64,000 nt of DNA, taken from assembly GCA_016710765.1 (NCBI GenBank), contig JADJUJ010000024.1:1-64000 (forward strand), in the 5' to 3' direction. The stretch is from Lewinellaceae bacterium. GTDB lineage: Bacteria; Bacteroidota; Bacteroidia; Chitinophagales; Saprospiraceae. The translations under genes were made by a program, and so were the position numbers. The notes under the pieces are model-generated. The model was given only the letters and a program-made list of their open reading frames with translations. It did no database searches and was not told the origin of the DNA. Below are positions 10,748 through 19,218 of this stretch, piece by piece (the first letter of the stretch is position 1; the number at the start of each line of letters is the position of its first letter).

Positions 10748-11524
10748 ATGGAATTTATTCAGTTTAATATCGAAGGCCACGTCGCTCGCATTGTCTTTAA
10801 CCGTCCCGATGTGTTCAATTCAATGAACCACCCCATGCGGCAGGAAGTCATTGCGGCCTTGAACGAGTGCGTTACCAACCCGAGTGTTAGAGCAATTTAC
10901 CTGACGGGGAATGGCCGGGCTTTTTGCGCCGGGGAGGACCTGCAGGAGGTTGTGGATCCACAAGGGCCATCCCTAACGGAAATTATTTCCACTGGGTACA
11001 ATCCGATCGTGACAGCGATCCGGCAAATGGACAAGCCAGTGGTTTGTGCCGTCAACGGCGTGGCTGCCGGCGCCGGCGCCAACATTGCGCTGGCCTGCGA
11101 CATTACCGTTGCAACTACCTCAGCATCGTTTACCCAAGCCTTTTCCAAAATAGGCCTGATTCCCGACAGTGGCGGCACCTGGACGTTGCCGCGACTGGTA
11201 GGCATGCAGCGCGCCACTGCGCTCATGATGTTGTCGGATAAAATCAGTGCAGAAGAAGCCGCTAGTTTTGGCATGATTTGGAAGGTTTTTCCCGATGAAA
11301 CTTTCGCCAGCGACAGCTGGGCCATCGCTGAAAAATTATCAAAAATGCCTACCAAGGGACTCGGATTAACCAAACGTGCCCTCAACCGCAGCTTCAGCCA
11401 CGATTTCCAGGCGCAACTGGCGCTCGAAGATGTGCTCCAAAGCCAGGCGGGCGAAACCTATGATTACAAAGAAGGTGTTGCTGCCTTTTTGGAAAAACGT
11501 AAACCTGTGTTCAAAGGCGAATAA
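10748..11524 (+). CDS. paaG: Enoyl-CoA hydratase/isomerase family, PaaG-like
   Basis: Crotonase-fold enzyme (258 aa) closest in pattern to PaaG, the 1,2-epoxyphenylacetyl-CoA isomerase of phenylacetate breakdown. The oxyanion-hole segments are AFCAGEDL (58-65) and GVAAGAGA (104-111); the catalytic aspartate is Asp140 in FSKIGLIPDSGGTW, which matches PaaG and not the two-glutamate crotonase pattern. NVDPTGP-like EVVDPQGP also matches PaaG. No other paa gene is near, so it may instead serve another ring or beta-oxidation pathway. Confidence 0.85.
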   Translation: MEFIQFNIEGHVARIVFNRPDVFNSMNHPMRQEVIAALNECVTNPSVRAIYLTGNGRAFCAGEDLQEVVDPQGPSLTEIISTGYNPIVTAIRQMDKPVVCAVNGVAAGAGANIALACDITVATTSASFTQAFSKIGLIPDSGGTWTLPRLVGMQRATALMMLSDKISAEEAASFGMIWKVFPDETFASDSWAIAEKLSKMPTKGLGLTKRALNRSFSHDFQAQLALEDVLQSQAGETYDYKEGVAAFLEKRKPVFKGE

Positions 11525-11536
11525 GCCCAGCCCACG

Positions 11537-11617
11537 CTACCGCCCACCCTATATCCAACGCTATATCCAACGCTATATCCAACGCTACAGCCCACCCTAA
11601 ATCCCACCCTACATCCC
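11537..11617 (+). repeat. 12-base tandem repeat, about seven units
   Basis: Units start with CTA and follow a consensus like CTAnAnCCCACC; three adjacent units are identical (CTATATCCAACG at 11549-11584). The run fills the gap between paaG and the lysozyme gene. It is open in one frame (a run of PYIQRYIQRY) but has no start signal and no matching protein. Confidence 0.8.
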
Positions 11618-11629
11618 TTCTACCCCCCC

Positions 11630-12463
11630 ATGCTCCCACCCTGGCGCAAATTGATCATTTTTCCCTCCGATTACGCCTCCAACAAGGGGACGCAACCGCG
11701 TGATATTTTTCAGGTGGCGATTTTGATTCTGGCGGGACTCCTGATCTTCAGCCCAGAAGTCCGTTACAAAGTGTTTGCGCTGATTACCTATCCTGTACAC
11801 TACAAAGAGTATAAGGAATTTGGTATTCGAATACCAGGAGGTTATCAGGTGCACGGCATTGATGTCAGTCGGTATCAGCGGCAGGTAGACTGGGATCGTG
11901 TCAGCAAGATGCAGGTGGGGGATATTCAGATCAAATTTGCCTTTATGAAAGCCACGGAAGGCTCCTGGCTGAAAGATCCACAGTTCAACAACAACTGGAA
12001 AAAGGCAAAACAAAACAAGATGATCCGGGGGGCTTATCATTATTTTTTGCCCAATGTTCGGGCTTCTGATCAGGCTAAAAACTTCATTAAGACGGTACAA
12101 TTGCGCTCTGGCGACCTGCCGCCGGTGGTGGATATCGAGGAAACCCGGGGAATGTCGAAGGCAGAAGTCAAACGCTACACAAAAGTGTTTCTGGAGATAC
12201 TGGAGCGCCAATACCGGGTGAAACCCATCCTGTACACCTATCGCGATTTTTGCAAAAATTACTTCGCCGACGACCCTGACTTCAAAGAATACTTTTTCTG
12301 GATTGCCCACTTTCATGTGTCGAAACTGAACATGCCCGACGACAACAACTGGCACTTCTGGCAGCACTCCGACCGTGGGTCTGTTGACGGCATCAACGAG
12401 CGGGTGGATTTCAATGTGTTCAATGGGGACAGTGCGGCATTGCGGAAAATTTGCCTGCCATAA
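11630..12463 (+). CDS. GH25 lysozyme, membrane-anchored
   Basis: N,O-diacetylmuramidase cleaving peptidoglycan glycan strands (277 aa). An N-terminal helix (about residues 25-42) anchors or exports it. The GH25 domain shows GIDVSRYQ (Asp78), FMKATEG (Glu110), and the catalytic pair Asp168/Glu170 in VVDIEE, followed by YTYRDF and WQHSDRG..VDFNVFNG at the end. It could act in cell-wall remodelling or predation on other bacteria, a known lifestyle of Saprospiria, but nothing nearby decides this. Confidence 0.93.
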   Translation: MLPPWRKLIIFPSDYASNKGTQPRDIFQVAILILAGLLIFSPEVRYKVFALITYPVHYKEYKEFGIRIPGGYQVHGIDVSRYQRQVDWDRVSKMQVGDIQIKFAFMKATEGSWLKDPQFNNNWKKAKQNKMIRGAYHYFLPNVRASDQAKNFIKTVQLRSGDLPPVVDIEETRGMSKAEVKRYTKVFLEILERQYRVKPILYTYRDFCKNYFADDPDFKEYFFWIAHFHVSKLNMPDDNNWHFWQHSDRGSVDGINERVDFNVFNGDSAALRKICLP

Positions 12464-12529
12464 TTGGTCTTTCAGCAGGCAAAGGGGTTAATGCTTGGTT
12501 AATTTCGGGTCTGAACCTTAATATTCTGC

Positions 12530-12537
12530 TACTTTTG
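12530..12537 (+). promoter_or_regulatory. Bacteroidota -7 box TACTTTTG
   Basis: Lies 53 bases before the thioredoxin-family gene; matches TAnnTTTG. No convincing -33 box at the standard distance. Confidence 0.5.
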
Positions 12538-12589
12538 TGCGTTCCTACCGTATAAACCAAAGTATTCATCCATTTAAGAAAATTATTAC

Positions 12590-13084
12590 ATGAAAAAACT
12601 GTTTATTCTGCTGCTTTGCGCTTCCAGCGCTCTTACCGTTATGGCCCAGGGCAAATCCCTGCCAAGTGTTGATGTTAAAGACCTTAAGGGCCAGACTGTT
12701 AATGTCCAGGAATTGGGAAAATCCGGAAAAATCACCGTGATTAGTTTTTGGGCCACCTGGTGTTCACCTTGCAAAAAAGAACTGGATGCTATCAAAGACT
12801 ACTACGGAGAATGGCAAGAGAAATACGGTGTGGAATTGATCGCTGTCAGCGTTGACGATACCCGTACTGCAGCAAAAATTCCTGCCATGGTGGAAGAAAA
12901 AGGTTGGGAATACCGCATCCTGCTCGATGCACAAAAGCAATTCCAAACATCCGTGAACATCACGGTTGTGCCACATACCCTCCTGCTCGACCAAAATGGT
13001 ACCATTGTTTTTGAGCACACGGGCTATGCCCCTGGCGACGAACTGGAACTGGAGGAAAAAATTAAAATGCTGGCCGGTAAATAA
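12590..13084 (+). CDS. TlpA/ResA-type thioredoxin
   Basis: Exported disulfide reductase or redox chaperone (164 aa). Signal peptide 1-20 (ends VMAQ) and a thioredoxin-fold AhpC-TSA/TlpA domain with WATWCSPC, redox cysteines Cys58 and Cys61. The cis-proline segment is VVPHTLLLD. Typical roles are cytochrome c haem-site reduction or thiol maintenance in the periplasm. Monocistronic: own promoter box upstream and a strong hairpin downstream. Confidence 0.92.
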   Translation: MKKLFILLLCASSALTVMAQGKSLPSVDVKDLKGQTVNVQELGKSGKITVISFWATWCSPCKKELDAIKDYYGEWQEKYGVELIAVSVDDTRTAAKIPAMVEEKGWEYRILLDAQKQFQTSVNITVVPHTLLLDQNGTIVFEHTGYAPGDELELEEKIKMLAGK

Positions 13085-13095
13085 TGCCGCCTGTC

Positions 13096-13145
13096 CACTG
13101 TGCTGTTGCGTAGGGTAATTTCTAACGCAACAGCACAGTGTTCTT
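13096..13145 (+). terminator. Rho-independent terminator of tlpA-like gene
   Basis: Perfect 16-bp stem (CACTGTGCTGTTGCGT and its complement at 13125-13140), 13-base loop, then TTCTT. Confidence 0.8.
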
Positions 13146-13186
13146 AAAATCCCTGCCTGAAAACTTCCATATTCGATATTCTGCGA

Positions 13187-13194
13187 TATCTTTG
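13187..13194 (+). promoter_or_regulatory. -7 box TATCTTTG of tRNA-Leu
   Basis: Ends ten bases before the mature tRNA 5' end, the expected spacing for a directly transcribed tRNA. Confidence 0.65.
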
Positions 13195-13203
13195 CGGCCC
13201 ATC

Positions 13204-13287
13204 GCCCGGGTGGTGGAATGGTAGACACGAGGGACTTAAAATCCCTTGGCCATAACGGCCGTGCAGGTTCGAGTCCTGTTCCGGGCA
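13204..13287 (+). tRNA. tRNA-Leu (anticodon UAA)
   Basis: Acceptor arm GCCCGGG pairs with TCCGGGC (13280-13286, one G-U), discriminator A. Anticodon stem AGGGA/TCCCT with loop CTTAAAA gives anticodon TAA at 13237-13239. A long variable arm (TTGGCCATAACGGCCGT) and T arm GGTTCGAGTCC fit a class II leucine tRNA. CCA is not encoded. Confidence 0.95.
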
Positions 13288-13295
13288 CTTTTTTT

Positions 13296-13334
13296 GGAGG
13301 AGAGGAGATGGAGGAGAGGAGAGATGGAGGAGAG
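13296..13334 (+). repeat. GGAGA/GATGG purine-rich simple repeat
   Basis: Degenerate run of GGAGGAGAGGAGAT units directly after tRNA-Leu. It is complementary to the pyrimidine run at 13530-13612. Confidence 0.75.
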
Positions 13335-13337
13335 TAG

Positions 13338-13388
13338 ATAAAATAAGCGCGGCCCGGTACGATTCGTACCGGGCCGCGCTTATTTTAT
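13338..13388. terminator. 25-bp perfect hairpin
   Basis: 13338-13362 pairs without mismatch with 13364-13388 around a single central base. The stem is A/T-rich at the base and GC-rich above, with T-rich 3' side, so it can act as a bidirectional terminator for tRNA-Leu and the convergent yidC. Confidence 0.8.
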
Positions 13389-13529
13389 AGTGGTTAGCCA
13401 TTTTAAAAACCTCAACTCAGCGCCTTGTAAATAAGGCCTTGGTATCCAAGATGTTGATGGTCAATAGGCTACAATGCAAGGATGCGATCTTTTTCCCAAG
13501 GAATGGGGCAGAGAAAGCCCACTCTGGAC

Positions 13530-13612
13530 CATCTCCATCTCCTCCATCTCCTCCTCTCCTCCATCTCCTCCATCTCCTCTCCTCTCCTCTCCTCTCCTCC
13601 ATCTCCTCTCCC
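13530..13612 (+). repeat. CTCCATCTCCT pyrimidine-rich simple repeat
   Basis: Many units of CTCCATCTCC and CTCCT immediately after the yidC stop codon. It is the reverse complement in composition and unit of the purine run at 13296-13334. The 13389-13529 stretch between has no gene. Confidence 0.8.
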
Positions 13613-13613
13613 T

Positions 13614-15497
13614 CTACTTCTTCTTATTCTTCTCCGCCTGCACGCGCTGTTGCTCTTTCATCGCAGATTCAAAGCGTTCCCGCCAGCCACCGGATTTTTT
13701 CGGTTTGGCTTTGTTGGCTTCCAATTTGTCCCGGATTTTATCGTGGTTGATGAAGTATTGTTTGGTCACCACCGTTTGGCCAATGTTCAGGATGTTGCTG
13801 AAGCAGAGGTAGGTTGTAAGGCCCGAGGCAAAGCTGTTGAAGAAGAACATAAACATCACCGGCATGAAATACTGCATGTACTTCATGGCTGGGTTGTTCA
13901 TGGCTGCGTTGGCGCCAGTGTCCATCTGTTTCATGTTGTACCAGGTATACCACAAGGTAGTGACCACCCAAATAAGGGTAAAGGCACTGATATGGTTGCC
14001 AAAGCCAGGCAACATGTAGGGGAGGCGGAAGGCAACGTCATAGCTCGAAAGGTCGGTTGCCCAGAGGAAACTCGCTTGTCGAAACTCGATGGCTGCCGGG
14101 AAGAATCGGTACAGCGCAAACCAGATGGGCATTTGCAGGAAAATGGGTAAACAGCCGCCAAGCGGATTGACGCCAAATTCACTGTACATTTTCATGGTTT
14201 CCACTGAAATCTGCTGCTGGTCGTCGCCATGCTTTTTCTTCAGTTCTTCCATTTTGGGCTTCAGCGCGGCCATTTTGGCCTGGCTGTGCACCATCTTGTA
14301 GGTCAGCGGGTACACCAGCAGTTTTACGATCAGTGTCAGTACCAAAATAACGATACCCGGGCTGCTAATAAAACGCGACAGGAATTCAAAAATGGGGTGA
14401 ATTACCCAGCGGTTAATGGTGCCAAAGATGCTGGAGCCAAACGGGATGATGTCTTCCAGGGCTAAGTCGTAATGGCGCAAGCGGTCAAACTCGTTGGGGC
14501 CGCTGTACAACATCATTTCCAGTTTTCCACCGTTAGGATCCTTGATGGGGAGGGCTGCTGTGGTGGTGAGTAGCTTGAGGTCGGGGTCCTGGTCGGTCAT
14601 CACCTTGGTTTCCCCAACGAAGTCGGTAAAGGCGAAGTTTTTGGCTACCAGCGCTGTGTTGAAAAACTGGTTGGAGTGGGCAAACCACTGTACCGGCTGA
14701 TCGCCGAGTTTCTCAATTGCATCATTGGTGCAGTTGCAGTAGTCCGAATTTTCGTTGGTCGGTTTGAAGTACACGCTCGACATGGTGCGTTCGTACTTCT
14801 GGTTGCGTTCCAGTTTGTCGAGGTGGTTCACCCAGTCAAGTTCCATGACCTGATCCTTGGGAATCACGTCTCCCAATTGGTTGAAGGCAATCTGGTAGTC
14901 GAGGTCGTAATTGTCTGGATTAAGGGTATAGCGCTCTTCAAAGGAACCTCCATTGGTGGTATTGGCCTTGAAAACGACTGTATTGCCGGATTTCTGCGCT
15001 GTAAAGTAAAGGTCCCTGGTGTTGACAAACCCGGAAGCAGTGTTCATGACCGGGATTTGGAATTCAAAGCGATTTTTGGGATTGGCCAACAACCGGAGCG
15101 GGCTCTTGATATCGTTGGAGAGGGAATCGGTATTGACCTTTTCGAATTTTTTCAGGCGAACCTCCTTGATGCGGGCGCCCTTGGAGGTAAAGGTTAGCAC
15201 CATGAATTGATTCTCCAGCGTAACGGTTTCTTCCTTTCCCTGCGCCGCAGGGGCAAAAGCACCGTACTTGGCCATCAGCATTCCTGTTTTGGCAGAATCA
15301 GGCATAGCAGCAATGGTGGCTGTCGGTGCAGTTTCCGCGGGGGCAGGGTTGTCCGTTTGCGCCGTATCCTGGGTCGTTGGCGTGGTGGCTGGCAGGTCTT
15401 TTTTCTCAGGCGCAGTATACTGCATCCAAAGGTATAACAGCAAAAAGATCAGGCCAAGGCCAATGACGGTGTTTAAATTATTTTGTTTTTCTTCCAT
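13614..15497 (-). CDS. yidC: Membrane protein insertase YidC
   Basis: Inner-membrane insertase that folds and inserts membrane proteins with or without SecYEG (627 aa, complete). Residues 1-26 form the N-terminal helix, then a Thr/Pro/Ala-rich linker and the large periplasmic beta domain (about 80-350). The conserved five-helix core starts near residue 365 (SSPGIVILVLTLIVKLLVYP), with KMVHSQAKMAALKPKMEELKKKHGDD and GCLPIFLQMPIWFALYRFF. The basic tail (RERFESAMKEQQRVQAEKNKKK) is usual for Bacteroidota. Confidence 0.97.
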   Translation of the reverse strand: MEEKQNNLNTVIGLGLIFLLLYLWMQYTAPEKKDLPATTPTTQDTAQTDNPAPAETAPTATIAAMPDSAKTGMLMAKYGAFAPAAQGKEETVTLENQFMVLTFTSKGARIKEVRLKKFEKVNTDSLSNDIKSPLRLLANPKNRFEFQIPVMNTASGFVNTRDLYFTAQKSGNTVVFKANTTNGGSFEERYTLNPDNYDLDYQIAFNQLGDVIPKDQVMELDWVNHLDKLERNQKYERTMSSVYFKPTNENSDYCNCTNDAIEKLGDQPVQWFAHSNQFFNTALVAKNFAFTDFVGETKVMTDQDPDLKLLTTTAALPIKDPNGGKLEMMLYSGPNEFDRLRHYDLALEDIIPFGSSIFGTINRWVIHPIFEFLSRFISSPGIVILVLTLIVKLLVYPLTYKMVHSQAKMAALKPKMEELKKKHGDDQQQISVETMKMYSEFGVNPLGGCLPIFLQMPIWFALYRFFPAAIEFRQASFLWATDLSSYDVAFRLPYMLPGFGNHISAFTLIWVVTTLWYTWYNMKQMDTGANAAMNNPAMKYMQYFMPVMFMFFFNSFASGLTTYLCFSNILNIGQTVVTKQYFINHDKIRDKLEANKAKPKKSGGWRERFESAMKEQQRVQAEKNKKK

Positions 15498-15545
15498 TTC
15501 TATACAAGACGTTGAGTAACGGTATTTACCCGTTTAAAATCGGCG

Positions 15546-15553
15546 CAAAAGTA
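15546..15553 (-). promoter_or_regulatory. -7 box TACTTTTG upstream of yidC
   Basis: Read on the minus strand it matches TAnnTTTG about 50 bases before the yidC start codon. Confidence 0.5.
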
Positions 15554-15711
15554 GGTTAAAACCCTTGGCATTTAAAACTTCCTTGGAAGATTATACACAG
15601 CAAGTCGACCAGCGGCGCGTTTTAGCCTATTTGCAGACAGCACAGGCATTATCTTTACCGGGCTTTAATGCCAAAGTCAACCCTACAAAGTCAGAATCCC
15701 GCACGAGTGCG

Positions 15712-15719
15712 TAACTTTG
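15712..15719 (+). promoter_or_regulatory. -7 box TAACTTTG upstream of nspC
   Basis: Lies 21 bases before the ATG at 15741, which supports that start over the in-frame TTG at 15717. Confidence 0.5.
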
Positions 15720-15740
15720 TGGCTTCACCAAAAAAGATCC

Positions 15741-16883
15741 ATGGACCTAACAAAAATACCCTCGCCCTGTTTTGTACTCGACGAATCATTGTTGCGCAAA
15801 AACCTCGAACTGATCCAGCATGTGCAGCAAGAGGCCGGGGTAGATGTCATTCTGGCCTTCAAAGGTTTTGCCATGTGGAGTACCTTTCCAATGGTGCGGC
15901 AGTATTTGAAAGGCGCTACGGCCTCCTCATTACATGAGGCCAGGCTTTGCTTTGAAGAAATGAAAACGAAGGCACATACCTATGCTGTAGCCTACGCACC
16001 CGGTGAATTCGGAAAAATGATGCAGTATTCCAGTCATATCACCTTCAATTCGCTTGCACAGTACCGCCGCTTCCGGGGGCGTTTGCAAAAATATCCTGAA
16101 CACATCAGCCCCGGCATTCGGGTCAACCCGGAATGGTCGCCAGTAGGGACTGACCTGTACAACCCTGCTTCGCCCGGCTCCCGCCTTGGTGCAACGGCAG
16201 AACATTTTAAAAATGGCCTTCCGGAAGGCATTGAAGGACTTCATTTTCATGTATTGTGTGAAAGCACCAGTTTTGATTTGGAGCAGGTGCTGGAAAAGTT
16301 TGAAGCGAAATTTGACCGTTTTTTACCGGGATTGAAATGGGTCAACTTTGGCGGTGGGCACCTGATGACCCGCAAAGGTTACGATGTTGCCCACCTTATT
16401 AAGGTATTGAAATCTTTCCGGAGCCGCTATCCCAACCTCGAGGTTATCCTTGAACCAGGCAGCGCAATTGCCTGGGAAACGGGTTTTTTGGTGGCCAGGG
16501 TGTTGGATATTGTAAAAAACAATGGCGTAAAGACGGCCAATTTGGATGTTTCTTTTACTGCCCACATGCCGGATACCCTGGAAATGCCCTACCGACCCAA
16601 AGTAAGGGGCGCCAACACCGACCCTGGTCCAAAAGACCCAAACCAATACCGCTTAGGTGGTGTGAGTTGCCTCAGCGGCGACTATATGGAGGTATATGGA
16701 TTTGATAAACCACTGAAAGTGGGGCAAAAAATCATTTTGGAAGACATGATTCACTACACGATGGTTAAAACATCGACCTTTAACGGGGTAACCCATCCTT
16801 CCATTGCCATTTTACGCGAAGACGGACAATTGGAAATTGTCCGTAAGTTTAATTACCAGGACTATAAGCGCAGGTTGTCATAA
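15741..16883 (+). CDS. nspC: Carboxynorspermidine decarboxylase
   Basis: PLP enzyme of the alanine-racemase-like fold III family that decarboxylates carboxynorspermidine or carboxyspermidine, the last step of the alternative polyamine pathway. 380 aa from ATG 15741. The PLP lysine is Lys41 in ILAFKGFAMW; LHFHVLCE, the phosphate-binding WVNFGGGHL, EPGSAIAW and CLSGDYMEVY (active-site cysteine and aspartate) are all present. The partner carboxynorspermidine dehydrogenase is not in the window. Confidence 0.95.
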   Translation: MDLTKIPSPCFVLDESLLRKNLELIQHVQQEAGVDVILAFKGFAMWSTFPMVRQYLKGATASSLHEARLCFEEMKTKAHTYAVAYAPGEFGKMMQYSSHITFNSLAQYRRFRGRLQKYPEHISPGIRVNPEWSPVGTDLYNPASPGSRLGATAEHFKNGLPEGIEGLHFHVLCESTSFDLEQVLEKFEAKFDRFLPGLKWVNFGGGHLMTRKGYDVAHLIKVLKSFRSRYPNLEVILEPGSAIAWETGFLVARVLDIVKNNGVKTANLDVSFTAHMPDTLEMPYRPKVRGANTDPGPKDPNQYRLGGVSCLSGDYMEVYGFDKPLKVGQKIILEDMIHYTMVKTSTFNGVTHPSIAILREDGQLEIVRKFNYQDYKRRLS

Positions 16884-16889
16884 TTGGGT

Positions 16890-16931
16890 ATTGGTCTTTG
16901 GCGTTGTTTTCAAGCAGCGCCAAAGACCAAT
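16890..16931. terminator. Bidirectional terminator
   Basis: Perfect 14-bp stem ATTGGTCTTTGGCG with its complement at 16918-16931 and a T/A-rich flank, between convergent nspC and the next gene. Confidence 0.85.
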
Positions 16932-16940
16932 TTTCCTGTT

Positions 16941-17990
16941 TTATTTGGGCCTTTTCCCGGCGTTCAGAAATTCCTGATAGGCTTTCAGGTTTTCCCATTC
17001 GCCATTGGCGGCCAGCAGCGATTGTGCCGACCAAGTACCCGGGTCGTGCATTGCAAAACGCGGACCTGCCTCAAGGAGGATGTCTTTCAGATGGTTTACC
17101 GGGGTGCGCGCCAGTTCTGTATAGGTGTTTATGCCGTTTTGAAAGAGCAGTTCCTCGATTTTTGGCCCGATGCCTTCCACAATTTTTAGGTCGTCTCTTG
17201 CGCAGGGAACTACAATGTATTCCGGTTGTTCGTCTTCGGGTGATGAATCGGGCGTTTCTGCTGCTTTGGTATCGGGCGCCTCAGGGGTATCTGTTGGAGC
17301 GGCTTGTTCCAGGGTTTCTTCGGCAAGACCCAGTCCGGCAACCACCACATCATCATCACCAAGTGAGGGTAGTACCGTGCCGCCATCGGTGCCCATTACT
17401 GCAGGTTCCCTCAATTGGGTGTCAATTACTGGCATGGGGATGTCCTCCAATTCGTCCATTTCCGAATCTTCGGGGGCATCAACAGGGACAGCGATAACAG
17501 GAGCCTCTTCTGGCGTTGGCGTTTCGGCAACGATGTGTTCAGGTGTTGATTCCGCCAGGTTATTGGTGATTTCCACAGGCGTTTCCGGAAGTGGTTCTGT
17601 GGCAGCCTGCAGCCCGAGTTCAATTTTAAGTTGTCGCAACTGTCCGCTAAAGTCGAGGTTTTCCGCCTCTAGAAACTGAAGTCTGGACCGCATGGTATTC
17701 CCCTCGTCGGTTGCCAGGGCGATTTGGCCATTGAGGTCATTTTTTTCTGCCTCCAGTTTGGCCATGTTGCTTTTCAGTTGGTCGTTCTCGGTGCGCAGGG
17801 CACTGGCAGTAGCATTCAGGCTAACTTGTTCGAGGCGCATTTTTTCTGCCATTTGGCGGTAGCGGCTCCAAAGCACCCAGCCCAGCCATAAGCCCATTAG
17901 AAAGGCTACGCCGAGCATGATGAGGATTTCAAAGCTGTGACTGGTAAATGTTGCTGTTCCGGGGCCGGTCAGTACGTTCTGTTGGAACAT
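16941..17990 (-). CDS. Membrane coiled-coil protein with C-terminal helix-hairpin-helix domain
   Basis: 349 aa. Residues about 20-42 are one membrane helix (FEILIMLGVAFLMGLWLGWVLW). Residues 43-125 are a heptad-rich coiled coil, 126-262 an acidic Pro/Thr/Glu linker, and 265-340 a helix-hairpin-helix-like domain (DDLKIVEGIGPKIEELLFQNGI.TYTELARTP) of the kind also found beside ribosomal L21-like or DUF4332 proteins. The domain normally binds nucleic acid or mediates protein contact. Function unknown. It precedes an OmpA gene on the same strand by 22 bases, possibly one transcript with that gene first. Confidence 0.75.
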   Translation of the reverse strand: MFQQNVLTGPGTATFTSHSFEILIMLGVAFLMGLWLGWVLWSRYRQMAEKMRLEQVSLNATASALRTENDQLKSNMAKLEAEKNDLNGQIALATDEGNTMRSRLQFLEAENLDFSGQLRQLKIELGLQAATEPLPETPVEITNNLAESTPEHIVAETPTPEEAPVIAVPVDAPEDSEMDELEDIPMPVIDTQLREPAVMGTDGGTVLPSLGDDDVVVAGLGLAEETLEQAAPTDTPEAPDTKAAETPDSSPEDEQPEYIVVPCARDDLKIVEGIGPKIEELLFQNGINTYTELARTPVNHLKDILLEAGPRFAMHDPGTWSAQSLLAANGEWENLKAYQEFLNAGKRPK

Positions 17991-18012
17991 AAAGGGTTAG
18001 GATTAATGTGTG

Positions 18013-18654
18013 TTAAGGGTTGAATCGAATTTCCACACGGCGGTTGAGGTACCGTCCGCGGGGGGTATCGTTGGTGGCGACAGGTTTGGATTCGCCTTTG
18101 GAATACGTTTTTATTTGTTGAGCAGGAACGCCTTTTGCTGTAAGGGTGGCTTTGATTTGATTGGCGCGTTGTTGCCCTATGCTTTGATTGGCCTTGGCAT
18201 CACCGATCATATCGGTATGGCCGGTAATGGTAATCGATTTTCCGTTTTGCTGCAGGTACAAGGCCAGCTGTTGTAAGTAATCGTCTATGGCATCATTATC
18301 CTCCCGGCGGGTGGAGTTGTAAGGGAAATGGATAATTACATGGTCTTTTAAGTCTTCAATTTGCACCCGATCGAGGTTTCCTGGCGTTTCTGAGAGGCTG
18401 GTGGATGGCCGGGGTGCAGCGTTGGTTGGGGCGGGGGATGCTGTGCTTGCTGGCGGGTTGGAAGGTGCAGCAGCAGTACTGTTGTCAGATTCCAAACCAA
18501 GCGTATCAGGAATTGCTGCAGGTGATATGCCAGTGTTCATGCCTGCGGTTTGTGTTTCGTTGTTGCAAACTTGTTTTATGCCACAAACGTACCATCGCCA
18601 GCAAATAAGGCTCCAAATAAAAAAGAGGGCGAGGATGAGTATTCTGGATTGCAT
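18013..18654 (-). CDS. OmpA-family peptidoglycan-associated protein
   Basis: 213 aa. An N-terminal membrane segment (RILILALFFIWSLICWRW) is followed by a Pro/Ala/Ser linker and an OmpA C-terminal domain (about 105-212): ITITGHTDMIGDAKANQSIGQQRANQIK, GESKPVATNDTPRGRYLNRRVEIRF. Asp and Arg of the peptidoglycan-binding pocket are present. It probably tethers the envelope to the cell wall and is likely co-transcribed with the coiled-coil protein downstream. Confidence 0.88.
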   Translation of the reverse strand: MQSRILILALFFIWSLICWRWYVCGIKQVCNNETQTAGMNTGISPAAIPDTLGLESDNSTAAAPSNPPASTASPAPTNAAPRPSTSLSETPGNLDRVQIEDLKDHVIIHFPYNSTRREDNDAIDDYLQQLALYLQQNGKSITITGHTDMIGDAKANQSIGQQRANQIKATLTAKGVPAQQIKTYSKGESKPVATNDTPRGRYLNRRVEIRFNP

Positions 18655-18705
18655 AAATAAAGATTCAAGTGTGGGGGATTACAAAGCGGGGAAAAGGTAT
18701 CTTCC

Positions 18706-18713
18706 TATCTTTG
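18706..18713 (+). promoter_or_regulatory. -7 box TATCTTTG upstream of csaA
   Basis: Matches TAnnTTTG and lies 65 bases before the csaA ATG. Confidence 0.45.
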
Positions 18714-18778
18714 AGCCGTGAGTTTATCGCCTTCCGGCTGTTTTTCCAAATATTTTGTTTGAAAATATTATTGTGCAG

Positions 18779-19114
18779 ATGAACCAGATAACTTTTGAGG
18801 ACTTTATGAAGGTGGATATCCGGACCGGAACCATCCTTGAGGTGCGCATTTTTCCGCAAGCGCGCAAGCCGGCGTATCAACTGGAAATTGATTTTGGACA
18901 GGACATAGGTATTAAGTCCAGCAGCGCACAGTTGACGGCATTGTACACGCCGGAAACCCTGAAGGGACGGCAGGTACTCGCCGTCGTGAATTTTCCAAAA
19001 CTTCAAATTGCCAACTTTTTTTCTGAAGTATTGGTGCTTGGCCTTGAAACGCCAGCAGGGGTAGTACTTTTGCAGCCAGAACAGGCAGTGGCCAATGGTA
19101 TCCGCATGAGTTAG
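18779..19114 (+). CDS. csaA: tRNA-binding chaperone CsaA
   Basis: Small EMAP/tRNA-binding-domain protein (112 aa) reported to act as an export-related chaperone. The sequence FMKVDIRTGTILEV..FPQARKPAYQLEIDFG, SSAQLTALYTPETLKGRQVLAVVNFP and C-terminal EQAVANGIRM are typical. ATG 18779 is chosen because it gives the usual family start (MNQITFEDFMKVDIR); an alternative TTG lies 24 bases upstream. Confidence 0.93.
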   Translation: MNQITFEDFMKVDIRTGTILEVRIFPQARKPAYQLEIDFGQDIGIKSSSAQLTALYTPETLKGRQVLAVVNFPKLQIANFFSEVLVLGLETPAGVVLLQPEQAVANGIRMS

Positions 19115-19218
19115 TGCGACCTTTGTCAGTAGTCTGTTAAATTACACCAGAAAAAAGGGTTTTCAAGGCCATTTACAACCAAATGGAGCCTAAAGGGTTT
19201 ATAACACAATATTGAATT

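Noticed and set aside
13482..14150. Plus-strand frame of 222 codons through the pyrimidine repeat
   Set aside because: Antisense to yidC and driven by the simple repeat (Ser/Pro/Leu run).
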